Part shown: positions 1 through 11,430 of the stretch, piece after piece
Position numbering within the stretch: the first letter of the stretch is position 1
How the letters are laid out: the number at the start of each line of letters is the position of its first letter
Assembly: GCA_001600615.1 (NCBI GenBank)
Contig: BCKK01000001.1
Coordinates: 1 to 51,725, forward strand
From: Dioszegia crocea
Taxonomy: Eukaryota > Basidiomycota > Tremellomycetes > Tremellales > Bulleribasidiaceae
Direction: 5' to 3'
DNA: 51,725 nucleotides
Position numbers and translations under genes: made by a program
Notes under the pieces: model-generated
What the model was told of the DNA's origin: nothing
Databases searched by the model: none
Seen by the model: the letters and a program-made list of their open reading frames with translations, nothing else

Positions 1-1126
1 GAAAAAGGTCAACAACCCAACCTTTCGCAAGGCGTAGAAAGGCTCAAGACCTTCAATAAAGGGTAGGATGCACAGGTTGATGACGGCGCAAACGGGAGCG
101 TAGTAGTGCAGCGATACAAGGGGATTCATCTGAGAAAATAAGCTATAGCTCCAGCTGTGTGTGGATTCATGAAAATTACCTTCAGTCCATGTAGAAGGAT
201 CTGAATCAATACCAGTCGACTAGCCTCAAATAATATACCGGCGCATTGGCATAAAAAGCCGAACATCTCAAAGTGGACTTCACCGTATGCGGCAAGAATA
301 CACCCGAGGGAGATAAGCTGAAGTATAAACTTAGTCCTCCTCTCCTAGGTGAGTCTTGTTTCATGCGCAGCTTACGCCAACGATAGCCAATAGACGAGAA
401 CTGGGTTTCTGGATCCGGAACGCGAAGGAGATAAGGAGGATAGCAACAGGGTTGAATGCCTGAGGTGTTCAGCTACTGCAAAATCGAGAGCAGACAAAGA
501 ACTGACCTTAAGCATTTGGATGAACGAAACCGACAATGACAGATACGCGTAGTTACTCAGGATTAAGGAGCCGGAGAAGAGGATGCCTATAGGAAGAATA
601 GACCGCACCCAGCGGTCTCGCTGCGTCGTCAGTGTCTGCTTTTTCTCCAGTACGAGAGGTGAATGAAGCCTACGGTCATTTCGATGTCTTTCGCGCCGTC
701 AACTAAGGTCGTTGTGCGTTGCAAGACTCGAGTAGCGATCGCCTTCGCAATCAATTACTTGCGGCAATGACATCCCCGTCACCGGAAATCTAGCTGACGT
801 ACCGAAAAAGTTAGATGCCATGTAGTCAAGAAGATGGGGTAGGGAAAGTCGAGGTTGGTGAAGACGAATTCTGTGGTGTCAGTTTCATCACGTAGTGTCA
901 GGTGTGACCCGCGACTGACTATTATACAGGATGACGGAGATTGAGCAGGCCATCCAAACAGGGATGACTAGTTTATATCAGCGTGATCTACAAAGCGTGC
1001 GGAAATGAGAGTGGTTTAACTTACTTATAAAACCTGGAATGGTAATTTGCTTCTGTCGCGCTCCTTGACAAGTGTCAAATCCTCCGCTTTATCGTCATTA
1101 TGGAACGCTGCGTACACGGAAGACAT
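1..1126 (-). CDS. Triose-phosphate/nucleotide-sugar transporter, 3' part cut by window edge
   Basis: A TPT-family (DUF250) transporter, expected in the Golgi or ER membrane moving a sugar nucleotide or phosphorylated sugar. Spliced exons read, in order: VIPVWMACSISVILYN (about 935-980), FVFTNLDFPYPIFLTTWHLT (about 815-855), an exon with ATRVLQRTTTLVDGAKD, then RSILPIGILFSGSLILSNYA (from about 606), AFNPVAILL, FEASRLVLIQILLHGLK and MNPLVSLHYYAPVCAVINLC near the left edge. These are hallmark TPT segments in the right order. The proposed start is the ATG at 1126 (MSSVYAAFHNDD), but the first exon junction is unclear. The intron after ...SFIQMLK is at the same place as in the paralogue at 34042-35792. 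The last transmembrane segments lie outside the window. Substrate cannot be told from sequence. Confidence 0.82.
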
Positions 1127-2886
1127 AATTGCGACACAGCAACTCACTTGACTTCTGATCGGGGTACACAAATTGCCTCCTGATCCACAGCAGACATGCT
1201 GGGCATGGACTACATCGTCAGCTTTTGCCACACCAACTCTGGGTCAGGATACATTTGGGTGTACAGGTTGTACGTTGTTGAATTCGTCAGACGCGCTCAT
1301 CTTGACGAGAAACTAACAAATACAGGCAATTCTACAGGTAGCCGATGCAATGAGGAAGGGTCAGGGCGATGGCAGTAGCGTATAGGCAAGCGTCTCCTCG
1401 ACGTCCTTTTGCGATAGCTGGAGTGAGCCTTCGCTCGTCGCTGAAGCTATGAGTGTCGGCGGACGCTTGATGCTCGGAGTATTCGGGGCAGCGACGAGAT
1501 GTTATAGGAGAGATGCATGAAAGTAACGCGGTCCACCCCGGTGTGTTGACGCGAAAATAAGCTGACGCGACGCGCGGGGCGTGACGTAATTTGCGTTCGC
1601 CGAGAGATGGGCAAGTTCGTGGGGTGAGTCGAGTGCACGTAAATCCAGCTATAAAAGGTCCGTTTGTCCTAACTAATTATCATTGGGGGAAGATTGGGTC
1701 TTTGGCGAGGATCGGTATATGGAAACGGTTTCGCCGGTGTGGCCCGGCGGAGGTCCTTTGCTCAAGGGCGTGCATATACATGGATGAAATCTTCAGCGAG
1801 GGAGGCTCAGGGGAGTGCCATGCGTGGGGGTGGCATTTTTCGCCCAGATGGAATTGCTTCACCAGTTGATGGCGGTCATCGCGCAGCAATCCTTATACTC
1901 TCCGAACTCTGTGCTACCCTTCCCTGGCCTAACAAGTCTTCGCCCGGTGGTCCGAGGCTATTCTCAAGTATGGGCTGGGAAGAGGGACGATGGATCATCA
2001 AAGAATCATGTCAGGTTTGACGTAAGAGGACAAGCTGGTGAGAACATTGATGGACAACGGATGGGACTCCTTTGTGGATAAGGTTCATTCCATCATTTTT
2101 TGCAGATGGCGAACGATTTTCGGCTCCCGGGTACCTTCAGAATCTTTCTACCGTCCGTTGATCGGTGCGATTTGGATCACCTTCTGTACTATTGGGTGAG
2201 GAGGAGAGTTCGGCGTCATCGACGAATCACTGGGGTGAGGATTACCATTTTGGGCCACATGTCTTTCCGTGTTGGTGACAGCGGCTGTTGGAGAAAGCCT
2301 GGACAACCTCTGGACGACCTCAAGACCGCTCGCATGGTGACAATTGGTCCCGACGCTGCCATATTTTATCGGAGGGGATTTCCACAACAGTCGACTTAAG
2401 TCTTTGCCATATTTTATGCATATGGCATTTTTCGAATAACCTCTTCCACCCCTTTCATCAGCCAGGTTCACAGATCTTCGTCCTCGTTGTTATCAGCCTC
2501 ACAGACATCTTTCTCACCCTGTAATTTCTTGACACATTCGGGAAAAAGAGTGTTCGATTCCTCCACCCGCTTCGACGCGTTTCTGTCTACACCATTTTCT
2601 CCGACCAGGAAACCGGAGAAGCTTATGGAGAGGAGATGGGCCAAGCTTCACCTCTGAACTTCTATCCGGCACGAATTCGTCCAAGGTCCCAGGAATTTAG
2701 CCGTGGTATGCTTGCGTGGGCGAAGTTGGGTAACATGTGTCCATATCCCTCTGCGGCCTGATGGGTGAGACGAGCTTGCGCATACGATCAAAGAGTTCCA
2801 TCTAAAGATAACTGGATATAACATCTAAGCGGAGACTCCAAGCCATGCCTTATGTCTGTCCGGGCCCCTTTGCCGATGCCGACAGC
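1127..2886. other. Intergenic, no supported gene
   Basis: Several 60-110 codon frames overlap here on both strands, but none shows a recognisable motif, exon chain or family resemblance. The stretch separates the transporter start from the UDP-glucose dehydrogenase 3' end and would contain the transporter promoter. Confidence 0.5.
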
Positions 2887-5357
2887 CTAGACACGATCCC
2901 CAGTTCCGATAGTGATTACCGTGAACCCGATTTCTTGCAGTTTCTTCCGATCCAGCATGAGTCGGCCGTCAAATACGAAAGCAGGTCGGGGACAGTTCGC
3001 GTAGACTGAGAGATTAGCGCTGATCTCTTCACTATCCAATGGCCCCATCTTTTTCAAGTTGCCTCTCCTGTTCATCGTCCGACGGGGTGTCCCCGGTCAG
3101 ATCCTGTGCAGAACCTTGATACTCACTCTTGGCCCAATCAAGCGACTTGAACTCGTCCCATTCAGTACAGACCACAATAGCCTCAGCGTTCTTGCACGCT
3201 TCCTCAGCAGATTGCTGGATGGACACGTGGGGTTTGACTGTAGGTCAGCATCTGGAAGGCGAAGGACTTACGAGGCTCGGCCGCGATCGCTCCGTAACTA
3301 TAGGCAATCAGTATATATAGACCACGCGCAGACATCTGCCTGAGCATTGCTCCAATTAGGCTAGAAACTCACTCGGTCAAATCAAGCCAGATCTGGTCCT
3401 CGCTAACCTGAGGATCGTAGATGTTGATGCGGGCCTTTTCAGACAAAAAGTGGCCAGCGATGGAGATCGCGGGGGATTCACGGGCTGCAAAGTCAGCAAA
3501 GACCGACCATGAGATAGGACAATGGCACGCTCACTGTCTCCGGTGTCCTTCTTGAATGCCCAACCGAGCATGGCAATCTTCTTGCCGGTAATGGTGTTGA
3601 ACAAGGTCTCGACGACCTTGTGGGCGAATCGGTCTTTCTGGTATTCGTTCTGAGGATCAGCGTGTGAAGTAGAGTACAAACGCAGAAGGAAGGGACGCAC
3701 CATCTCGACGACGGCACGCCAGTACTTTGCAACAGCTGGCAAGTGGAGGGATTCAGAAAGGTAAACCAAGTTAAGAATATCCTTCTGAAAACAAGATCCA
3801 CCGAAGCCCTATTCCTTTAGCATGGGTCTTGTTTGTGCACCTAAAATTCAACTTACAACAGAGGCCTTCAGAAACTTGGGTCCGACTCGACTATCTCTCC
3901 CAACGGCATACGCAACCTCATCGATATTGGCACCTGTGGCCTCGCAGATAGCCGACAAGGCATTAACTGACGAGATGCGCTGAGCAAGCATGGCATTGGC
4001 AGCGAGTTTTGATAGCTCAGAAGACCACAGACCGACAGTAAGGATTTTATCTTCCCTCATCCAGTTGGCGTAAACGGCGGCAAGGGATGCACATGCATCT
4101 AATCCCGATTTGGTTTGAAGAGAGCCGATGAGAACTCGGTCGGGCGCGAAGAGATCGGCGATGGCTGTGCCTTCTGCGAGGAATTCTGCGGGTCAGCAAA
4201 TTCTAATAACGAGAAGATGGATCAGGGAGAGGAGTGAAAATACAACGTTCAACAGGGGTGAAAATGGGGATGAGGTGTAATTTCACTGACCGGGGTTGGA
4301 AAGGATATCAAAGTTGCATCCGGGCTTAGAGTTGGCCTCGAGAATAGTACGCATGGCGCTGTATTGTCAGCTCAATTTCGGAATGGTCATAATTGTATAC
4401 CCTGGCTCACTCGGCAGTCCTGCATGGAACGGTCGACTTCTCGACCACAATTTTACTGGATGTGGATACTTCAGCAATTCGACGAGTGGCCAGTTGCAGG
4501 TAGCTATACAATCAGACCTGCTTGTATGGGCTCAAGAAGCCAATCCGTCAACTAGCTTACTTCAAGTCCGCAGCGAAACCTGCTCCGATACCAGACTTCT
4601 TTGTCGGTGTGTTGACCGAAACGAAGATCAAGCTGCAAAGTCAGCTACAATGCCTGTTCGAGACATGAGCATGTTCACGAATACTCACTCTGCCTCCGCA
4701 ATAGCCTTGTCGACATCAGTCGAGAAGAACAAATTACGCCCCCTTGCCTCCCTCACAACCTCGTCCAGCCCAGGTTCGTAAATCGGTAGATTGTCAGAAT
4801 TCCACGCATCGATTCGGGCTTTGTTTAAGTCGACAATGGTGACCTGGATGTTGGGACTGTGGGGTCAGCATAAGTTCAGGTTGGAGAGGTTTTAAGAAGA
4901 GGGGTGGTCGAGTTGCATCAGGGGGTTTCGCCCCGGTCAGAGAAGTTTGGATGTACCATTTCACAGCGCTGCACAGTCAGCTTGATCAATTGAAAGATTT
5001 GATCAAACAGCTGAGAGAAGACTTACATGACGGCGCAAGTGGGACCGCCTGAGATCATTAGTTATATAGATTCGAGAGGGCCGTGCCCAGCGTTTAGACT
5101 TCAAGCGAAGGGCAGTGCTTATGGGTCCCTAGAGATCAGACATACCAACATAACCGGCACCGACTAAGGTGGTCAGCTATGACGATATACCTAGCATAAA
5201 ATACCTCGACAACGGGAGATGAGAGCATGATGCTAAAGCCCGGAATTTTGTTTGAAAAGAACAATTTGCAGCATGGAGGACGGGGTAATCACAATCCGCT
5301 CTGGTAGACATATCTCAACTCACTGCAGCAGATCTTTTTGACAACAACGGGCGCCAT
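2887..5357 (-). CDS. UGD1: UDP-glucose 6-dehydrogenase
   Basis: Oxidises UDP-glucose to UDP-glucuronate with NAD+, a cytosolic step supplying glucuronic acid (and, after decarboxylation, xylose) to capsule and wall polysaccharides. The start at 5357 gives [11 protein letters not shown], followed after splicing by the Rossmann fingerprint GAGYVG (about 5150) and GGPTCAV (about 5040). Further exons carry [20 protein letters not shown] (about 4000), the active-site stretch [19 protein letters not shown] with the catalytic Cys codon at 3791-3793, and the C-terminal domain with [16 protein letters not shown] (about 3570) and [17 protein letters not shown] before the stop at 2887. About ten short introns break the gene. 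All catalytic landmarks I looked for are present, so it is probably functional. The symbol follows the Cryptococcus orthologue; I did not resolve every intron. Confidence 0.93.
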
Positions 5358-7561
5358 GTTCAGGATCAGTAAGCGAATCTGAGGACTACCGTAGAGTACC
5401 AAGGTGAGGTGAAGTGGTATGGCGCGGTGAGAGATGAATTTTGAGAAAGGTTGCCCATCTCGTGTCTCGCTTCTTTCGGATGCACCAAAGTCGCGTGTTT
5501 CTGGGATCGGCATTCGGTCCGGCTGCTCCCAATCGCAACCATTACCAATCGACGCTCAGACTCTTTACTATACTTTCCTATACATGGGTTGAATGCGTTG
5601 TCTGGTTGACGTATACTAGGTATGTTTATTTTGCTCAATTATATCGCCTTTAAAATCCTGCTCCCAGTGTCTTCGCTTAAGGATGGTTGATGGGGAGAGA
5701 AGAACTGTCGGGGGATGGCGCTGCGAGATGAGTTCGGGTGCAGCGCCGGGCAGCATTCGTGAAGGACGCGTGGATTCGTGCAGGAAGGAGAGTTTGGATG
5801 TGGAGCAGGTGTGAATCGATAAGTAGGATCCAAGGGGGTCGACGTATATCCTCACCTGGCGACCGCTATCGGCGTCCTTAGGCCGCGGTCAATCATTTCC
5901 CCCCTCCCTCCTTACCTCCTCTACCTCCTCCACCTCCTCTTCTTCTCGTCTTCCTTCCAATTCATGTCCGATGTTCGCAGCAAGGCTGATCGCCTGGCCG
6001 CTCCCCTGCTCTGCCGCCGCGGCCTTTCTGGTTTTGCTCGACCTTTCTTCGCGTATGAGGCCAGGCTGATTACCGGTGGGGCAGTTGGAGGGGCGATCGC
6101 TAGAGGAAGCAGGCTGGACTTGGCGTAAGGGACGGGCTGGTGAATGGACAGGACAGAGTAGGACGGGACGTTGGTCTGGGAAGATTCGCATTCGATCGTC
6201 ATCCCTCGGTCGACTGATATACATGTCCCCTACAAGATGGCCGGAGAGTGCATGGGTTTCAGCTTTACCATTTTTAGCAGGAGAGGGGTGTCATATGAGT
6301 CGTTGTGTGGAGTGGCAGGGAGCCGGAAGGAGGGCACGAGAGTTAAGTCCGGTGTGGTCGTTAAGGCCGACGGGCGTGAAACTGAATAGCAATCGTAACT
6401 CAATTACTGCTCGGGGTATCAAATCATGAAGGGAGTCGGGGTGACCTCCGAAACGCTGGTACTGTAGCTAATGGCTCTGAGATACGGTCCGCAATGATCT
6501 GCGACTCACTCCGCGTATTATCGCGGTTTGGGGATAGGGCTTCTCACCCAACCTTACCGCGTTCTTGCATGTAGCCCGTCCGAATCTCGCAGTGCTCCGA
6601 AGCGGGATAAGCGTGGTGGCGCTTAGAGAGAATGACGGCGCCATGTTGTCATCAAGACTGACGATCGGTCACATTCCGAATTGATAGAGGAGCTCGAGGA
6701 GGGGTGGCGGAAATTGGGCGGTTCGCACGGCAGCACAGTTGCGACTAGCATTTCCCTCTGGGTCGAGAGGAGTGCTGACAAGCCGAAATGCTCTAGGTAT
6801 AGAGCTCGGGAACGTTCGAGATCGTCGGAGTACGGGGTTTGAAGCCGTAGGGTAATGGGAAAGCAGCTGGATTGCAGTTCTGCATGTCGTAATTGGTAAT
6901 TCGATGTAGTGGGATTACGGCGTGTTTAGCTTTTGGGTCTCCCTCTTTCTCAGATTTGAACGCCTGGGAGTGATTGGCTCCTCCTCCGTCTTCGCACTCG
7001 GAAATTTGTACAGGGCTGCTATGGGTACGAGCAGGTCGGAGGTGGAGGTAGAAGCGATCATCTGATCAGCTGATCTTCTGATCATCGTCGTGGACTAGGA
7101 GAATTCCAATGAGGTCGCCCTGCTGGTAGACGTAGGAGCAATGACCGGAGTCAGTAGGCTTGGATCCATTCGATGCTGGGAAAGTGTCGAGAGCTCTATT
7201 AGAGAGGTGTGAAGATTGCCTCAGACCGTAAAGGTTTCGGTCTCAGCCGTGGTAGCATATTCGCAGGGATGCCGCTGCCCGGGGGACTGGGGCTTGGACG
7301 CAGATTTCGCGGTCGATGCCGTCGTCAAGGAGAGCCCCAGGGCATCCGACTGGTTGACTTCGAGGCTCAAGTAATTGACGAGGATGAGGAAGAACTGGAC
7401 GGAGACTTTATGAGCGACCGACGACTAGCTCGGCGCAACCCAGACCAGCCATCTGCCCGTAGCCTTTACGACCATTCGGCCTCATGCGTGGCAACCTGGC
7501 CCCTACTCCCTTGAACCTCCGAGTGTACACCCATCGTACCTCTGCGGATCTCTGTCCGGCA
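5358..7561. other. Long non-coding stretch with pyrimidine tract and TGATC cluster
   Basis: No supported gene. It includes the dehydrogenase promoter, a CCTCC/CTTCTC pyrimidine-rich tract at about 5897-5950, and a cluster of TGATC/GATCA words at about 7055-7090 that can fold on itself. A 101-codon frame at 7209-7514 contains an acidic patch (DEDEEELDGDF) but no family signature; I do not call it a gene. Confidence 0.45.
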
Positions 7562-8408
7562 TCAGGAAAGACTTTCCACTAGTTTTGTGTGTCGCGCCAC
7601 CCAGTGCTCGTTGCTGATGTCTTTTCGCTCAATATAGCGCCTCAGTATATCTTTAGCTTTCAGCAATGCTGCTGGTATGTGCTTAGATTTGGCGTTAGGG
7701 CAAGAGACAAATATATGGTACTCGTCAGTTTCGGTTGCTGGTAGGTCGTACATGATATGATGCATGGATACTATACTTCGGAACTAATTCCTGACCTACC
7801 CAATCGGGCAAAGCTTTACGTGATAGTGGGCCGGCCTTGGGTTGCGCCAAGGTCGGTGGCAACTGAGAGTTAAATATCTCTCTGCCCCGGATAACATATA
7901 ACTGCACCACACCATAATGATAATTGCACCACACTCCTAAGGAGAGTTACCGCTTTCGGTAATCTGTAGAGTTCCGGGGGACCACCAAAATCCCAACTTT
8001 GAGCGTTCCTCATGCAACTCTATGCATACAAAGTCCCAAATATTAATCGATATTCGGACTCCCAGACACCTACATGTATAGTGTAGCAATTTTCAAAATA
8101 AAATGTTGATGCATGCACAAGTTACTAAGTGAAAAAGTGTGGTGCAGTTATAATTAACGTGTGGTGCAGTTATATGTTATCCTGCCCCGGTTAGTATATT
8201 GAGGCAGGTAATTCATGTCTGGTGGATTACAGTGGTCAGAGTTTGATGTCACGTGTTTGAGGGTTTTTTTCAATAAAATTAAAAAAACCCTTACCAGGAA
8301 CAACCTAACCAAACACTGTGAGAACTGCGGATGTAGTCGATATGGTTTCTGTTCGACACCTGATATAGGGCCCAGATATCCATTACTTCTCTGCAACTCC
8401 GCCATCAA
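7562..8408 (-). pseudogene. ORF fragment, possibly LINE C-terminus, interrupted by a MITE
   Basis: On the minus strand, a frame ending PDMNYLPQYTNR at the right side of the MITE continues as GREIFNSQLPPTLAQPK on its left side if the MITE and one target copy are removed. Further on, after an apparent frameshift, comes ETDEYHIFVSCPNAKSKH (about 7700). That phrase resembles the H-x-(L/F)-x-x-C-P zinc-binding tail seen after the reverse transcriptase and RNase H domains of non-LTR elements, which is my basis for the tentative LINE label. No reverse transcriptase remains. It ends next to the start of the GT23-like gene. Confidence 0.35.
7889..8182. mobile_element. MITE with double-box terminal inverted repeats
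   Basis: Both ends carry the same inverted sequence: GGATAACATATAACTGCACC at the left, its complement at the right, followed inward by a second TGCACCACAC box in each arm. The outer flanks share TGCCCCGG on both sides, consistent with an approximately 8-bp target duplication, although GG/CC at the junction leaves the exact edge ambiguous. The interior has no coding capacity. Removing the element and one flank copy restores a continuous reading frame in the interrupted ORF. The terminal architecture closely resembles the right end of the MULE at 33131-33173. Confidence 0.85.
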
Positions 8409-8409
8409 A

Positions 8410-9983
8410 ATGCGATCTCACATATGGCAAAGAACCGTGATGGCCCTGAGTGTGACCCTCTTAGCCCTCTTCCTACTCGCCTTTTACACCGGCGACCCTT
8501 TGCTACACATTCAGTCGACTCCGCCCCAGCCAGCGTTTCTCGAGGACGACCAGACACCCTACAGTCGGCAGGCGTGGATCCCTGGTACAGGAAAGTGCGA
8601 AAGGACCCTTCGTATAGAGCTTAGTTTTGATTACGGTCTTGGGAGCTCGCTCATCCTTCTGATCGTAAGTCTCATCTTTCTTTAGAACTGCCCTACCTGA
8701 CGCAATCCAGCTACCTGGCCTCGCAGCGGCGCGTCATCACGGCTTTACCCCCCTCATCGATGAATCGAATTACAATTACGGCCGGATGACGGATTACTTC
8801 AAACCGATGCAACTGGATTGCGACCCTGGCGATGACTGGCGGACGGTGTCCGCGGTTGCATTCGGTGCGGATGGCTGGGAGACCGCTGATCACGTAACCA
8901 TCGCCCGGAACAATATGCTTTTAAGCCGGGAGCATTCATCTGTGGACGAGTTTTGGCGCAACTCGTACATGCTTTACGGCCAATCCGCGAGCGTGAGGCG
9001 GACCGATAAAAAGGCTTTGCACGATGCTTTCAATTCTATGCCGTATCTCCCGAGCGAAATGACTTTTACTCAAGGTGAGTTGCTGCTTACTCTGCTCAGC
9101 ATTCGCGCTGATATCTGCTTCAGCGATGCGACCGGCCTTCCGAGCAGCCTACCCTCTTCTGATGCAGCTCTTCTCCCTCAATCGCGTGATGCTCGCGGAG
9201 GTGGAATCACTGGTGCAAGAAACGCGAGCCGCCAGGGAACAAGGCGTGCCTGTACTGGGCGCGATCGTTCGATTAGGGGACAAGGAAAGAGAAGCCAGCT
9301 GGAACGTGAGTCTCGAAGGCGGTTGAAGCGGTTGCCCGCCGCTAGTCATCCCAAATCTCAACACTGTATCCAACTTTAATGGAAAGTGCTGACGCCTTAC
9401 TCAGCCCGGAGCCAATGCATTTGCCAATTGGCACGGCTATATCGAATCTGCCAAAGAGCAGCTCGCCCTTCTCACGCTTGGTCGGGAGCGCCGTCACAAT
9501 GGAACCAAGGCCATCCTGAGGGTCATGTCTGACGACATACCACGGGCTTTGGATGGGTTGATGAGCGCAGCCGGGAGCGAATTGTTCGATATTCAGCCTC
9601 TTGACAAAGGCGTCGGGCTGATGTCATTGGACGAGTCCGACGATCGATACGAATCGTTACCGGCAGGCTTTGACCCACACAGCATTCACATTGGCGGGCA
9701 CGAGCAGGGCGCATTTAATCGTCAGCCGGTCACCCTTCGAATCGCGTCGGCGAGAACTTTCATCCGAGACCTCTATTACATCGCCAGACACACCGATAGC
9801 CTCGTTGCTAGCTCAAGCAGCAATGGTGGACGGGTAGCCCTGCTACTCGCGGGCGAGGAGAAGGCGTATGGTACCTCGCAAGTCGACGATGCGAGTCCCT
9901 TCCAGTCGATAGGCGGTTTATCGAGAAGTCTAGATACGCGATGGTTCCCATGTGTGTGGTATGCGGGCTGCTTCCAGGAGTAA
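8410..9983 (+). CDS. GT23/FUT8-like glycosyltransferase, type II membrane protein
   Basis: Four exons (8410-8664, 8711-9074, 9124-9305, 9405-9983) splice into an open frame of 459 aa. Residues about 8-28 form a signal anchor (VMALSVTLLALFLLAFY), so the enzyme is probably luminal in the Golgi. Family evidence: LIDESNYNYGRMTDYF in the N-terminal half; IVRLGDKEREA, which matches the GDP-fucose-binding HVRRTDK motif of FUT8/GT23 with the first Arg kept but the second replaced by Leu; and DLYYIARHTDSLVASSSSN near the C-terminus, matching the conserved segment where FUT8 has SQADFLVCTFSSQ. Donor is probably GDP-fucose by family, but the altered motif means another donor is possible. The next gene downstream on the same strand is the GT2 enzyme. 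Confidence 0.68.
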
Positions 9984-11430
9984 TGTCGATGCAGAAGAAA
10001 GGCGTTTTATGATGCGGAGAAGGGCTTGCGACGGCATCCCAGAGAAATGCACGCAAAGTGGCGACAGTGGGGGGAAAGCATGGAAGAGGATTCGTTCGGG
10101 ACAATTTAGGAGTAGCTTGAGGATCTAACAGGGAATATGAACATCAGGTGGGAAGGGATAGAGGCCTTGATGGGCTGGTTCGGGGAGGATATTGAGAGAT
10201 ACGTAGGATAGTGGGAGAATGGGGTATAGTGAGGGGGGTTGAGGGAATGCCTCCCACCCTCAGTCGGAGCGAAGCATAGGGGAACGGAAGGAGACGTGAC
10301 TTGGAGAGGTTGGAGAAGGACACCTGTAGTGGTTGCAGGCGGTCCTGTAGTGGTTGCAAGCGGTCATGAGGAGATCAAAAGGGCTGGAGCTGGCGGACTA
10401 CGCAACACGCAGATCATCTTGCGGGTAAATAAGCTTGAGTTTGAACCCATTGCATGCCAAGTTGCTCACGAGACGCACCTTCAAAGCAGCCGGCGATCTC
10501 TATCGCCTCAGTGATCGAGTTAGTTTTTGATCAGCCAATGCTGTGTCTGGTTCCTCGTCGCCAAACTCACATCTCCGCTGCCGCCCATGCTCGCACCTCC
10601 TTATTGCAGCATCTCATGACAGTAAAAAAGATGATTTCTAGATCGACGAGAGCAAGGTCGGAACCTGGAAGTCAGTCGACAAGTCGGAGGCGATGCGATA
10701 CTTGGTGTCAATTCATTGCGATGTCAGGTATTACTACTTCGGCAATATCTCCCTCTCTAACTTCACAATGTGCTGCCACTTCTGCTTTGGCAAAGAATGT
10801 TTTCAACTTCTTGTTCGTAATATGTATGTACTCGGTCAATAGGCTTCTCAAAGCTGCGAGCCAGTTGCGATGGCCGATGTGGGAATTTGGAACGCCATCC
10901 AGCGATCCAGTAAAAAGACAACCATCAACATCCAATGGCCTTCCATCATGGCGTTTCCCCCTCCATATCATTGGTCAAGTCCTCTCCTTACCTGCATTGA
11001 ACGCCGGGTCATGAAAATTTGAATTTAGCCACACAATCGAATCAATGGCACCGCTACTGGTAAGGACAGCAATAAATCCGGGGAGGTGTACCTCCCTAGG
11101 TGTACCTCCCTTGCGCATTCGATCGAAGCAATCTTCTTCACCCGCTGTGAAGAAGTGACAGCCGAAACATGCTGTTCCTGCGTCTGTCGACCGCGGTAAC
11201 TCGTGGAATGTCTTTTGTACGTTGAGCGGAGGGGGACCTGTCGTTCCATCTGACCTGGGCAACTACAGCGCGAAAGACTGAGAATAATATTTCTCGTAAT
11301 TGCCGGTAGCGGTCGGGCCTTTGTGCAGCTTGGTGCCACACATAACGATAACGCCGATATAGATTCCAGTTGTCCCGCTGGACAGATAGGCGACCCTTGC
11401 ATTAGAGTCCGATCACCCGCAAAACATAAC
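9984..11430. other. Intergenic; unassigned coding-like minus-strand fragments
   Basis: No intact gene is recognised. On the minus strand two pieces look coding-like: one around 10990-11230 containing STDAGTACFGCHFFTAGEED and IDSIVWLNSNFHDPAF, followed by a possible donor, and one at about 10708-10960 with LRSLLTEYIHITNKKLKTFF. I could not join them into a family I know, so a decayed or unrecognised gene is possible. A 21-bp unit is repeated twice in tandem at about 10322-10366, and a GGGAGGT/ACCTCCC inverted repeat lies at 11081-11096, about 335 bp before the GT2 start. Confidence 0.35.

Noticed and set aside
10975..11262. Possible fifth glycosyltransferase on the minus strand (IDSIVWLNSNFHDPAF)
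   Set aside because: The phrase faintly recalls GT69-type enzymes, but none of the conserved GT69 blocks could be found around it, so I list it only as an unassigned fragment.
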